Of a DNA stretch of 52,778 nucleotides, positions 18,614 to 27,131 are shown in pieces (positions within the stretch are counted from its first letter, which is position 1; every line of letters begins with the position of its first letter). Origin of the DNA: Sulfurimonas sp. (GTDB taxonomy: Bacteria; Campylobacterota; Campylobacteria; Campylobacterales; Sulfurimonadaceae); contig JADGEZ010000010.1 in NCBI GenBank assembly GCA_016744115.1, forward strand, positions 1 to 52,778, in the 5' to 3' direction. The position numbers and the translations under genes were made by a program. The notes under the pieces were generated by a model. It saw nothing but the letters and a program-made list of their open reading frames with translations. It did no database searches and was not told where the DNA came from.

Positions 18614-18689
18614 ATTCTATTAATAATGTAGAGAATTTGTAAGAAGTCTAATACTAGTCCATAATAAAATTTAAAAGTGAGAAATAAAG

Positions 18690-18914
18690 TTGTTAGTAAA
18701 AATTTGTGGAACAAAAGTGATCTTCTTAGTTCTGATGGTAAGTCTATTATTAAACGCGTGTTCTAATGTAACAATGGGCTTTGAAAAGGAGAGTATTTTT
18801 TATACAAAAGAAACAGCAATTGAAATTCCAAAAAGAGAAATTAAAGAAGATAAGATAGATGAAGATATAGATAATCCTACAACTTTTTATTATAATCCAT
18901 ACGAAGGAGAATAA
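18690..18914 (+). CDS. Small lipoprotein upstream of the sox regulators
   Basis: This 74-aa protein (TTG start) has a hydrophobic signal sequence and a lipobox, LLLNACS, so the mature part is about 50 residues. That part is acidic and charged (ending NPYEGE) and has no recognised domain. Its last codons contain the ribosome site (AAGGAG) of the following sensor gene. It is probably a periplasmic accessory of the sensor operon; its function is unknown. Confidence 0.55.
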   Translation: MLVKICGTKVIFLVLMVSLLLNACSNVTMGFEKESIFYTKETAIEIPKREIKEDKIDEDIDNPTTFYYNPYEGE

Positions 18915-20009
18915 ATCTTAAAAATAATAGTTTCAGTATTCCTTGTATTAGCAAGTATTACTTCCCTTGGTTTTATTTATTATAAAAATGAGATTAAAGA
19001 AGAAAAGCTTGACAATATAATGGATCAAATTATTATGACCTTAGATTCACAATTACATTTTCATAAGATGGATGATCTTAAAATGGCTCTTTTTTTGTCT
19101 CAGAACAAAGGTATTATAGAAGCCTTAGAAAATGATGATGAAGATTTAGCTTACGAAATACTCTCAGATATTACCAAAGCAATTAGTAAAAATACAAATA
19201 TACTTATGAAATCACAAATAATTACAAAAGAACATAATATTTTTGCAAGAAGTTGGGATGATATATATTCTGGAATGCCTATTGGTGATTTTAGAGTAGA
19301 TTTTGATTATTTTAAAACAAATAAAACACCTCGTACCTCAATAGAGGTTGGAAGACTTTTAGGGATAAAAGCAACCGTTCCTATATACAAAGATGATGTT
19401 TTTCTCGGTTTTGTTGAGGTAATATCATTTTTTAAATCAATCACAACTTTTTTTAGCTCTATGGGGGTTGATTTATATGTCTTACTTGATGTTAAACATG
19501 CAGATAGTGCTGTACTAATGATGCAAAATTTAACAATTGATGAATATATACTTTCAAATAGGAACTACAATTATAGTCATATTCAAATGTTAAATGAGAT
19601 TGATTTTAAAGAGTTAAAACTAAGTAAAACTCTTTATGTTGATAATAAATATATATTTTATAAAACAATGTATGATGGAAACCATAAAGCAATAGGTGGG
19701 TTTGTATTTGTTTTACCAGAAAGATATTTAGAGTATTTTAGAAATCCTGAAGACAATATATCTTTTTTAATTAATGTAACGAGAAGTGGTCTGTATGATG
19801 TAATAAAGGAAGAAAAATATGAAAATAATGTATATGAAAAATATTCTGCTAGCTCTATGGTATATCTTCAAGATGTCATTAGTAAAGAAGACAGGCAAGT
19901 GTTTTTAGATGAAGCTTATGAAAAGTTTGATAAATTTACGAAAGATGAACTAATACAGATGATGCTCAATAGAAATATTGTAAAAAAGATAGAGGGAAAA
20001 ATTAAATGA
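18915..20009 (+). CDS. Membrane-anchored periplasmic Cache-like sensor protein
   Basis: The product is one N-terminal membrane helix followed by a large extracytoplasmic domain resembling double-Cache sensor folds (VGRLLGIKATVPIY, LGFVEVISFF, AIGGFVFVLPE) and a short C-terminal helical tail with no kinase domain. The first ATG (19020) would omit the membrane helix. Codons from 18915 encode LKIIVSVFLVLASITSLGF in frame with no ATG, GTG or TTG, and AAGGAG ends 5 nt before ATC at 18915. I therefore place the start at this ATC. The gene overlaps the response regulator by 4 nt. It probably supplies ligand sensing to the downstream kinase. Confidence 0.65.
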   Translation: MLKIIVSVFLVLASITSLGFIYYKNEIKEEKLDNIMDQIIMTLDSQLHFHKMDDLKMALFLSQNKGIIEALENDDEDLAYEILSDITKAISKNTNILMKSQIITKEHNIFARSWDDIYSGMPIGDFRVDFDYFKTNKTPRTSIEVGRLLGIKATVPIYKDDVFLGFVEVISFFKSITTFFSSMGVDLYVLLDVKHADSAVLMMQNLTIDEYILSNRNYNYSHIQMLNEIDFKELKLSKTLYVDNKYIFYKTMYDGNHKAIGGFVFVLPERYLEYFRNPEDNISFLINVTRSGLYDVIKEEKYENNVYEKYSASSMVYLQDVISKEDRQVFLDEAYEKFDKFTKDELIQMMLNRNIVKKIEGKIK

Positions 20010-20659
20010 AAATATTATTATTAGAAGATGAATATTCATTACGCATAAGTATAGAAGAGTTTTTAAGTGATTTAGGTTATGAAGTAGATGGTTTTATGGA
20101 TGGTGAGGATGCTTATGATGCCATCTATAATAAATCATATGATATTTTACTTTTAGATGTAAATGTGCCCTCTTTAAATGGTTTTGAACTTTTGAAAAAG
20201 ATCAAACAAGATGGTAACAATGTTCCAACAATTTTTTTAACATCTATGACAGATATAGATGATTTAAAAGAGGGTTATAAAAGAGGATGTTGTGATTATA
20301 TACGAAAACCATTTGATTTAGAAGAATTAGAATTACGAATAGAACAAGCATTAGCAAATATACTTGATGAGAATAGTTCTGTAATACACATTAATTATGA
20401 GGTAACTTATGATATGAAAAAAAGAAAGTTACTTTTTGGAGATAAAGAGATAATACTTAGAAAAACAGAACTAGATATTTTAGAATCACTTATAAAAAAT
20501 AAAAATGCAGTAGTCTCAATGCAAATGCTTCAAGATGAGGTTTGGGGTGAGTATGTAGAACCTGCAACAATAAGAGTGCAACTTAACAATTTACGCAAAA
20601 GATTACCAGATAAAATAATCCAAAATAGAAGAGGTTTGGGGTACATAATTGAAAGGTAA
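20006..20659 (+). CDS. OmpR/PhoB-family response regulator
   Basis: This 217-aa protein has a receiver domain with acidic pocket EDE (7-9), phospho-acceptor Asp51 (LLLDVNVP), Thr in FLTSM and Lys in RKPFDL. A winged-helix DNA-binding domain follows (RKTELDILESL, VSMQMLQDEVW, RVQLNNLRKRL, RRGLGYII). It is coupled to the Cache-like sensor and kinase genes by overlaps of 4 and 11 nt. The direct repeat in front of soxX, about 1.2 kb downstream, is a plausible target, so it may control soxXYZAB. Confidence 0.93.
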   Translation: MKILLLEDEYSLRISIEEFLSDLGYEVDGFMDGEDAYDAIYNKSYDILLLDVNVPSLNGFELLKKIKQDGNNVPTIFLTSMTDIDDLKEGYKRGCCDYIRKPFDLEELELRIEQALANILDENSSVIHINYEVTYDMKKRKLLFGDKEIILRKTELDILESLIKNKNAVVSMQMLQDEVWGEYVEPATIRVQLNNLRKRLPDKIIQNRRGLGYIIER

Positions 20660-21812
20660 GCAGTACTCAGCAAAATACGCACTGATATATACATCACTAA
20701 TATCAGTAGTTTTTTTGATACCTTTGTTTTTCTATTTTATATATATGAAAAATATACATTCTATAAAAAATGAGTTATTACTAAAAGAGAAATCTTTTTT
20801 AGTAATAAAAGCGATGCAAGAGTACAATCAAAATGAAGAGTACTTTGAATATCCAAGATTTAACACATTTCAATCAGGATTATATAATGAAAAGTTTGAG
20901 CCAATTTTTTCTTTAATACAATATAAAATAAAATATTTTAAAGATGCTTATCATTTAGATAACAATAACGCATACTTAATTGTTAAGCTTCCCAAAAGAA
21001 GGTATTTTGATGCTAAGTATCTTATAGTAAAAAATCAAATCTCTTTTTCTATAGTGTATGAGAAACTTATGTTAATACTTTTAAGTATGATAATCTTAGT
21101 TTTTATACTCAGTATATATTTTTTAAAAAGTTTTGCAAAACCCTATAAGAAGCTCAATGAAACCTTAGATAACTTTATAAAAGATTCTATGCACGAGATA
21201 AATACACCCTTATCAATTATAAGCGTAAATATAGATCTTTATAATAGAAAAAATTCCGCCAACAAATATATGAATAGAATGAAAGCAGCAACAAAGGTTT
21301 TATCAAATATATACAATGATATGGATTATCTCATAAAGAACGATAGATTAAAGCATGAAAAAGAGGAAATTGATATATCAGAATTTTTAAAAGACAGAAT
21401 TGACTATTTTAGTGAGGTTGGAAAGATGAAAGAACTTAAAATCAATTCTCAAATACAAAAATCCTTGAAGATAGATATGAACCCTAAACAACTTCAACGA
21501 GTAATAGACAATACTATATCTAATGCAATAAAATACTCTTATGAAAATTCTAGTATAGATATAGAGCTTTATATGAAAGAGGGGCAATGTTATCTAAGTT
21601 TTAGAGATTATGGTGTGGGTATTGAAAATGTTAAAAAAATATTCAGTAGATATTATCGTGAAGATACTAGAAAAGGTGGATTTGGGATAGGTCTTAATAT
21701 TGTGAAATCTATTATTAATGAACTTGGTATTGATTTGAAAATAAACTCTACTCTGAAAAAAGGAAGTACATTTTTATACATATTTCCAGTAATGCCTCAA
21801 AAAGATATATAA
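20649..21812 (+). CDS. Sensor histidine kinase
   Basis: The 387-aa kinase has two membrane helices (about 10-33 and 137-160) flanking a roughly 100-residue periplasmic region. A HisKA domain with the phospho-acceptor in SMHEINTPLS follows, then an HATPase domain with N box NTISNAIKYS, G1 DYGVGI, F box FSRYYRED and G2 GGFGIGLNIV. It starts at TTG 20649, overlapping the regulator by 11 nt. It should phosphorylate the upstream regulator; the signal may come through the separate Cache-like protein. Confidence 0.92.
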   Translation: MKGKQYSAKYALIYTSLISVVFLIPLFFYFIYMKNIHSIKNELLLKEKSFLVIKAMQEYNQNEEYFEYPRFNTFQSGLYNEKFEPIFSLIQYKIKYFKDAYHLDNNNAYLIVKLPKRRYFDAKYLIVKNQISFSIVYEKLMLILLSMIILVFILSIYFLKSFAKPYKKLNETLDNFIKDSMHEINTPLSIISVNIDLYNRKNSANKYMNRMKAATKVLSNIYNDMDYLIKNDRLKHEKEEIDISEFLKDRIDYFSEVGKMKELKINSQIQKSLKIDMNPKQLQRVIDNTISNAIKYSYENSSIDIELYMKEGQCYLSFRDYGVGIENVKKIFSRYYREDTRKGGFGIGLNIVKSIINELGIDLKINSTLKKGSTFLYIFPVMPQKDI

Positions 21813-21819
21813 ATAAAAC

Positions 21820-21840
21820 AAATTTTACATAAATTTTACA
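21820..21840 (+). promoter_or_regulatory. Direct-repeat operator upstream of soxX
   Basis: Two identical 10-mers, AAATTTTACA, lie at 21820-21829 and 21831-21840, one helical turn (11 bp) apart. Tandem sites with this period are the standard target of OmpR/PhoB-type regulators, and such a regulator is encoded just upstream. The repeat overlaps the expected -35 region of the promoter at 21850. Confidence 0.5.
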
Positions 21841-21849
21841 CTCTACAGT

Positions 21850-21855
21850 TATACT
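21850..21855 (+). promoter_or_regulatory. Probable -10 box of the sox operon
   Basis: TATACT lies 37 bases upstream of the first soxX start codon and 10 bases after the direct repeat. No good -35 hexamer is present, which fits an activated promoter. Confidence 0.45.
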
Positions 21856-21870
21856 TACTCTTGAAACTAA

Positions 21871-21924
21871 CTTAAGAGGAAAAACAATGAAGAAAACCTT
21901 AAGAGGAAAGATAATGAAAAAAAC
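21871..21924 (+). repeat. Tandem 27-bp duplication of the soxX ribosome site and start codon
   Basis: Copies at 21871-21897 and 21898-21924 each contain CTTAAGAGGAAA, an ATG and the codons for Met-Lys-Lys-Thr, with three or four mismatches. The unit is a multiple of three, so the two starts (21887 and 21914) are in the same frame and each has its own ribosome site. Confidence 0.85.
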
Positions 21925-22468
21925 TTTGCTTATGTCATTAGTTCTTGCTGGATCCCTTATCGCCGCTGATTATAGCAGTGTAATACAACATCCCGATGCA
22001 AGTAAGTTGATTCAAAAAGATTTATTGCCACCTGCAAAGCATTTTAAAATGCCAGCGAATTGTGTGACAACAAATTCAGAATCTATAGCTAGAGGTGCTT
22101 TTTTATTCCATAATTTAAATGGAAAAAAAGCAAAAAAGAACCCACCTAAAGGTTTGTCTCGTAAACAAATGAAACCTGGTAAAACATATCTTCCAGGAGA
22201 TAAAATACCATCAAAGCAATATGGTAACTGTATAGCTTGTCATGACATTGAGGGTTCAGTTGGTCCGGGTAATGTAGGTCCATCTTTAGTTGGATATAAG
22301 AAAATGTTTGTAGATAGTGGTGTGAGAGATGCTCAGTTTGTGTATCAACAAATTGCAGATGCTCGTGCCCTAAATCCAGAATCACTAATGACCATTAATC
22401 TAGCAAATGGTTTATTCTCATCAAGTGAAGTATGTGACCTTACATCATATATCTTAGCACCAAAATAA
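21887..22468 (+). CDS. soxX: Sulfur-oxidation c-type cytochrome SoxX
   Basis: SoxX is the small haem subunit of SoxAX, which attaches thiosulfate to SoxYZ in the periplasm. The protein has one haem site, CIACH, in YGNCIACHDIEGSVGPGN, with a Met in SLMTINLA as the likely sixth ligand, and a signal peptide (KKTLLMSLVLAGSLIAA). Two in-frame starts exist; the second (21914, 184 aa) gives the more typical signal peptide, while the first adds nine residues. It is the first gene of soxXYZAB. Confidence 0.93.
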   Translation: MKKTLRGKIMKKTLLMSLVLAGSLIAADYSSVIQHPDASKLIQKDLLPPAKHFKMPANCVTTNSESIARGAFLFHNLNGKKAKKNPPKGLSRKQMKPGKTYLPGDKIPSKQYGNCIACHDIEGSVGPGNVGPSLVGYKKMFVDSGVRDAQFVYQQIADARALNPESLMTINLANGLFSSSEVCDLTSYILAPK

Positions 22469-22478
22469 AAGGAATATT

Positions 22479-22940
22479 ATGAAAAGAAGAGATTTTTTTA
22501 AACACTTAGGTTCTGCAGCCGTAGTTGCCGCAACAGTAACACCAACGATGAGTTTTGCAGCAGCAAAGCAGGCAAATACGATTAGTTATAAAAATGCTTT
22601 AGATGCAATAACTGGTGGCAAATCAGCTAAAACATCAAAAAGTGTACATTTAAAAGTTCCAGAAATTGCTGAAAATGGTGCTGTTGTGCCAGTAACTATT
22701 ACAGTTGATTCTCCAATGACTGATGCTGATTATGTGAAAGCAATTCATATTTTAGTAAGTAAAAATGGTAATGCTCGTTGTTTAGACGCTCATTTAACTC
22801 CAGCAAATGGTAAAGCAATGCTTGCAACTCGTGTTAAACTTAATGGAACACAAGATGTATCAGCAGTAATTGCATTGAGTAATGGTGAATTTTTAATAGC
22901 AACTCAGGGTGTTAAAGTAACTATCGGTGGTTGTGGTTGA
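22479..22940 (+). CDS. soxY: Thiosulfate oxidation carrier protein SoxY
   Basis: SoxY carries sulfur intermediates on a C-terminal Cys. The 153-aa protein has a twin-arginine signal (KRRDFFKHLG), an immunoglobulin-like body and the family end motif GGCG, all intact. It lies 10 nt after soxX and 44 nt before its partner soxZ. Export by Tat as a folded SoxYZ dimer is expected, because SoxZ has no signal peptide. Confidence 0.96.
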   Translation: MKRRDFFKHLGSAAVVAATVTPTMSFAAAKQANTISYKNALDAITGGKSAKTSKSVHLKVPEIAENGAVVPVTITVDSPMTDADYVKAIHILVSKNGNARCLDAHLTPANGKAMLATRVKLNGTQDVSAVIALSNGEFLIATQGVKVTIGGCG

Positions 22941-22984
22941 TAATCAACTCAAAATAAATTAAAAAATAAATTAAGGAAATAAAA

Positions 22985-23320
22985 ATGGCAAAAAGAAAAT
23001 CACTGATTAAGATCAAACCAAAAAAATATAAAGATGGTGACATTGTAAAAGTAAGTTTTATGGTTATGCATCCAATGGAAACTGGAACACGCAAAGATAA
23101 AAAAACAAAACAAGTGTTGCCAGCTAAGTATATAAATAATGTGAAGTTCGCGTATAACGGAAAAGTTATAACAACTTTAAATGTATGGGAAACATTGTCA
23201 ACTAACCCAGTATTTACAACGTATATGAAAATAAATGGTAAGGGTAATCTTACTGTAAACTATACAGACAATACTGGCGAAGCTAATGAAAAAAGTAAAA
23301 AGATTAAACCAAAAGGATAA
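22985..23320 (+). CDS. soxZ: Thiosulfate oxidation carrier complex protein SoxZ
   Basis: SoxZ is the 111-aa partner of SoxY. It has the family pattern KPKKYKDGDIVKVSFMVMHPMETG and WETLSTNPVF, forms an all-beta sandwich, and lacks a signal peptide, as is normal. AAGGAAA precedes the ATG. The stop is directly followed by TTGATG of soxA. Confidence 0.96.
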   Translation: MAKRKSLIKIKPKKYKDGDIVKVSFMVMHPMETGTRKDKKTKQVLPAKYINNVKFAYNGKVITTLNVWETLSTNPVFTTYMKINGKGNLTVNYTDNTGEANEKSKKIKPKG

Positions 23321-23323
23321 TTG

Positions 23324-24097
23324 ATGAAACCAGGAATTAAAATAGTATTGTCACTCGCTCTTCTTTCTTCATTGTCTTTTGGAGGAGAATCATTTGCAAT
23401 GAGTGATGCTGACCGTGCAATGTACACAGAGATGTTAGAAAACAACCCAGCAGATATTTTGGTTGAGAGTGGAAATGAGTTACTTGAAGAGTTAGTAGGT
23501 GGTGATGCTGCATTAGCTGCATTTTATAAGGTGACTGAGGATGATTTAGCTAAGTATATAGCAGGTTTCCCTCGTTATATAGAAGATTTTAAGCAAGTTG
23601 TTACAATTAGTCAATCTTTACAAGGACTTATGCATAAACATGGACATAAACCATTCAAACTAAAAAGTGCAAAAATGTTTGAACTAAGTTCTTATGTTAA
23701 ATCAATTGCAAATGGTGAAAATATTAATATTGACATCAATGCAAATAAACATATAAAAAAATCTTATGCTATGGGTGAAAATAATTATATGACACCTCGT
23801 GGTGGAAGAGGTTTAGCTTGTAATTCTTGTCATTCAGATGCAGTTATCGGAACTGTATTAAGAACACAGCCATTACCAGATTTGAGTTCTAAAGGTGTGG
23901 CAGTTGCTGCTACTTGGCCTGCATATAGAATGACTAAGTCATCTCTTAGAACTTTACCTAGACGCTTTCAGGGTTGTATGAAAAATGCACTCTTAAAAGT
24001 TATACCTTTAGGTTCAGAAGAGATGGTTGCACTTGAAGTTTATTTAACGCATCAAGCAAAGGGCTCGGAAATAGCAATTCCAGGTCTAAAAAGATAA
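23324..24097 (+). CDS. soxA: Sulfur-oxidation c-type cytochrome SoxA
   Basis: SoxA is the catalytic subunit of SoxAX. This 257-aa protein has a signal peptide (ends SLSFG), a single haem motif CNSCH in GGRGLACNSCHSD, and the active-site Cys in RRFQGCMKNAL, where a Cys-persulfide haem ligand forms. It is the mono-haem type; some bacteria have a second, inactive haem site. I chose ATG 23324, with the ribosome site AAAGGATA inside the end of soxZ. SoxB starts 10 nt later. Confidence 0.95.
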   Translation: MKPGIKIVLSLALLSSLSFGGESFAMSDADRAMYTEMLENNPADILVESGNELLEELVGGDAALAAFYKVTEDDLAKYIAGFPRYIEDFKQVVTISQSLQGLMHKHGHKPFKLKSAKMFELSSYVKSIANGENINIDINANKHIKKSYAMGENNYMTPRGGRGLACNSCHSDAVIGTVLRTQPLPDLSSKGVAVAATWPAYRMTKSSLRTLPRRFQGCMKNALLKVIPLGSEEMVALEVYLTHQAKGSEIAIPGLKR

Positions 24098-24106
24098 GGA
24101 ATAAAC

Positions 24107-25867
24107 ATGGATATTTCTAGAAGAGACTTTATGCATATTGCAGCTGTTCTTGGATTGAGTGCTGCAACAGCAGGGAACGCAAGTCCAAAAACATCATCAC
24201 AAATATCGCTTAAAGATATTTATGCTTTTAATGCTAAAGGTAATTTTACATTGTTACATATGTGTGATATTCATGCACATATAAAGCCACTATATTGGAG
24301 AGAGCCATCTACTTTATTGTCTGCTCCAAACTTAACTGGAACACCTGGTTTTTTATGTGGTGAAGCTTTTGCAAAGCATTATGGACTAGAGCCTAGTTCA
24401 CTTGATGCTTATTTCGATACACATGTTGATTTTGAGACATTAGCAAAGAAGTTTGGTAAAATGGGTGGAATTGCCCATATGAAAACATATCTTGAGCATG
24501 TAAGAAAAGAAAGAGGAAAGGAGAATGTTCTTTTCCTTGATTCTGGAGATACATGGCAAGGTACAGGTGTAGCATTAAAAACTCGTGGTGAGGCTATCGT
24601 TAAGGCACAAAATTACCTCGGCGTTGATGTTATGACTGGACATTGGGAATTTACTTACGGTAAACAAAGAGTTATGGAACTGCTTAAGATGTTAGATGCA
24701 AAATTTGTGGCTCAAAATGTTGTTGGTAATGACCCTTTTGCTGATGAGTACGAAGAGCTTATTTTTGAGCCATATACTATTGAAGAAAGAGGTGGAGCGA
24801 AGATTGGTATCATCGGTCAAGCTTTTCCATTTACTTCTACTGCTAACCCTAAAGAGTTTACAGAGGGTTGGAGTTTTGGTATCAGACCTGATACACTTCA
24901 AGACTATGTAAATGAGTTAAGAAAAGAGCATAAGGTTGATTGTGTTGTTGTTATTTCTCATGATGGATTTAGTGTTGATCAAGAAGTAGCTCGTATGGTT
25001 CATGGTATTGACTTTATATTAAGTGGACATACTCATGACCCATCACCAAAACCTATTACGGTTAATGGTACAGTTATCGTTATCGCTGGTAGTCATGGTA
25101 AATATGTAGGTCGGTTAGATATTGATGCTAAAGACGGAAAAGTACTTGATTATGAGTATAAATTAGTTCCTATAGCTTCAAATATGATTCCAGCAGACCC
25201 AGAGGGTATTGCGCTTGTTAATAAGCTTTATGCACCATTTGACAAGGAATTTAGTGAAGTTTTAGGTACGACTAAAAATACTTTATACAAAAGAGATACA
25301 TTCTTCTCAACATTTGATGAGTTGATTAATAATGCGATTTTAGATGAGATGAAGTGTGATATGGCCTTTACTCCTGGGTATAGATGGGGTACAACCGTTT
25401 TAGCAGGTGAAGATATTTTAATGGAAAATGTATATGAGATGTGTGGTATCACATATCCAAATGTATATACTTTTGATTTAAAAGGTCAGCAGATTGCTAA
25501 CTTACTTGAAGATATTGCAGATAATGTATTTAATGCAAACCCTCTTTATCAGCAAGGTGGAGATATGAGCCGTCTTGGTGGAGTTACTTATAGTATCCAA
25601 GTGGCTGGAAAAGCTGGAAAAAGAATAAGTAAACTTATGATTGGTGGTAAGGCAATAGATTTAAAGAAAACTTATGTGGTTTCATCATGGGGTGGTAATT
25701 TACAAAATGCTGGTACTAATCTTCAAGAAAAGAAGATTAGAGCCGTGTATGATGTAACTCGTGATTATATTAAAAGACAAAAAGTAGTTGATGTTAGTAA
25801 TGCTGGAAATGTTACTATAGTTGATTACGATTGTGGATGTCCTGTTAAAGGTGCAACAAGCTGTTAA
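24107..25867 (+). CDS. soxB: Thiosulfohydrolase SoxB
   Basis: SoxB hydrolyses sulfonate off the SoxY-bound intermediate to release sulfate. The 586-aa protein has a Tat signal (SRRDFMHIAAVLG) and the di-manganese metallophosphoesterase motifs HMCDIHAH, DSGDTWQG, GHWEFTYG, VISHDGFS and SGHTHDP, then a 5'-nucleotidase-like C-terminal domain. The size is typical. It ends the soxXYZAB unit and is followed by a hairpin. Confidence 0.97.
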   Translation: MDISRRDFMHIAAVLGLSAATAGNASPKTSSQISLKDIYAFNAKGNFTLLHMCDIHAHIKPLYWREPSTLLSAPNLTGTPGFLCGEAFAKHYGLEPSSLDAYFDTHVDFETLAKKFGKMGGIAHMKTYLEHVRKERGKENVLFLDSGDTWQGTGVALKTRGEAIVKAQNYLGVDVMTGHWEFTYGKQRVMELLKMLDAKFVAQNVVGNDPFADEYEELIFEPYTIEERGGAKIGIIGQAFPFTSTANPKEFTEGWSFGIRPDTLQDYVNELRKEHKVDCVVVISHDGFSVDQEVARMVHGIDFILSGHTHDPSPKPITVNGTVIVIAGSHGKYVGRLDIDAKDGKVLDYEYKLVPIASNMIPADPEGIALVNKLYAPFDKEFSEVLGTTKNTLYKRDTFFSTFDELINNAILDEMKCDMAFTPGYRWGTTVLAGEDILMENVYEMCGITYPNVYTFDLKGQQIANLLEDIADNVFNANPLYQQGGDMSRLGGVTYSIQVAGKAGKRISKLMIGGKAIDLKKTYVVSSWGGNLQNAGTNLQEKKIRAVYDVTRDYIKRQKVVDVSNAGNVTIVDYDCGCPVKGATSC

Positions 25868-25870
25868 TTA

Positions 25871-25898
25871 TAAATAGATGCTAATAAGCATCTATTTA
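25871..25898 (+). terminator. Hairpin between soxB and the porin gene
   Basis: A perfect 11-bp stem (AAATAGATGC paired with GCATCTATTT, plus one T-A pair) encloses the 6-base loop TAATAA, starting 3 nt after the soxB stop. The following T tract is poor, so it may be a partial terminator or a 3'-end stabiliser. Confidence 0.6.
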
Positions 25899-25939
25899 TT
25901 AAATCTGTTTATAATTAAAAAAAATAAGGAAATAATACT

Positions 25940-27103
25940 ATGAAAAAAAATTCTATGATTAAGTTAGCAGTATCGGCTGCAACTCTTATGCTAATGACTA
26001 CATCAGCAAATGCTGGTTACACAATGAAGAAAAAAGTCGGAGGTGTTGATACTAAGCTTACAATGTTTGGTTTTTCACAAATAACTGCACAAAATGGCAC
26101 AGGTAAAGCTGGAGCAGATACTGATCAAAATGTAAAATTTGGTGCTGATAGAATTCGTCTTGGTTGGAAATATGTAGCTGGAAAAGTTCGTGGTAAAGTT
26201 TTCTTAGATTTTAATCAAGCTACAGATAAAAAAGAAGATGTTGGAATGCGTAGAGTTATTAAAGATGCATTTATCTCTTATGTTGCAGACCCTGCTTTTG
26301 TTGTTAAAGCTGGTGTTATTAAAACTCCAGTAGGAATGGGATTTACTATTCCTGGTTGGAATCTTGATGTAATTAAGCGTGGTTTTGACAAACACCTTGC
26401 ATTTGAGCGTGGAAATGGTCTTATGATTTCTGGTCGTGCAATTGGAGGAAGTGGTAAGGTAAATGGTTTTGAGATGGGACATGAGCGTCCAATGACTGGT
26501 TTTGGTTATGATGTTATGATTGCTAATCAAACAACTCGTGGAGGGTCTATTGTAGAAACTTCAGAATCAGGAGCAAAAAAGAATGCTTATATGGGTAGAT
26601 TACATTATGATCAAGGTGAAGCACTTCACTTAGAAGTTGCTTATGGTACGAACCCTCATGCTGGTGGTACAGTTGCAAGTGAAGATTTTAATGCTTTAAA
26701 TATTGGTCTTGATTCTCACTTTGGTAATGGTATGAATGTTAAAGTAGAATATTATGATGTTTCTGGCATCAAAGGTAAGAAACATGATATGCAAACTTTA
26801 GCATTAACTTATACTGCTTACGTAACTGATTCTTTTGAAGTAGCGATTAAGTCTATTAATGGTTCTGAAGATAAAGATGGTAAAGAAGCTGATATAGGAA
26901 ATCACTTTGTTGGCTTTAACTGGTACCCAAGTCAAGTAAACACTGGTAAAAGTAGAAGTGCTAAAAGAAAAAATAATCAGCATGTAGTTAAAGTGAATTA
27001 TGTTGCAACGACTGGTGATAAAGATGGTGCTAATGCATGGCAAGGTAATAAAAAAGCATATACTGATGATTTAATATTAGCAATGTACCAATTTAAATTC
27101 TAA
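25940..27103 (+). CDS. Outer-membrane porin (OprP/O-like)
   Basis: This 387-aa protein has a signal peptide (ends TTSANAG), alternating beta strands throughout, aromatic girdles and a C-terminal Phe (LAMYQFKF), as expected of a trimeric porin. Motifs such as DRIRLGWKY, VRGKVFLDF and IKDAFISYV match phosphate-selective-porin-like proteins of Campylobacterota. Its place directly after soxB and before the SoxH-like gene suggests it passes thiosulfate or another sulfur anion, but anion choice cannot be read from sequence. Confidence 0.8.
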   Translation: MKKNSMIKLAVSAATLMLMTTSANAGYTMKKKVGGVDTKLTMFGFSQITAQNGTGKAGADTDQNVKFGADRIRLGWKYVAGKVRGKVFLDFNQATDKKEDVGMRRVIKDAFISYVADPAFVVKAGVIKTPVGMGFTIPGWNLDVIKRGFDKHLAFERGNGLMISGRAIGGSGKVNGFEMGHERPMTGFGYDVMIANQTTRGGSIVETSESGAKKNAYMGRLHYDQGEALHLEVAYGTNPHAGGTVASEDFNALNIGLDSHFGNGMNVKVEYYDVSGIKGKKHDMQTLALTYTAYVTDSFEVAIKSINGSEDKDGKEADIGNHFVGFNWYPSQVNTGKSRSAKRKNNQHVVKVNYVATTGDKDGANAWQGNKKAYTDDLILAMYQFKF

Positions 27104-27131
27104 AAAATAAATTTAGATTAAAGGTTATGCT

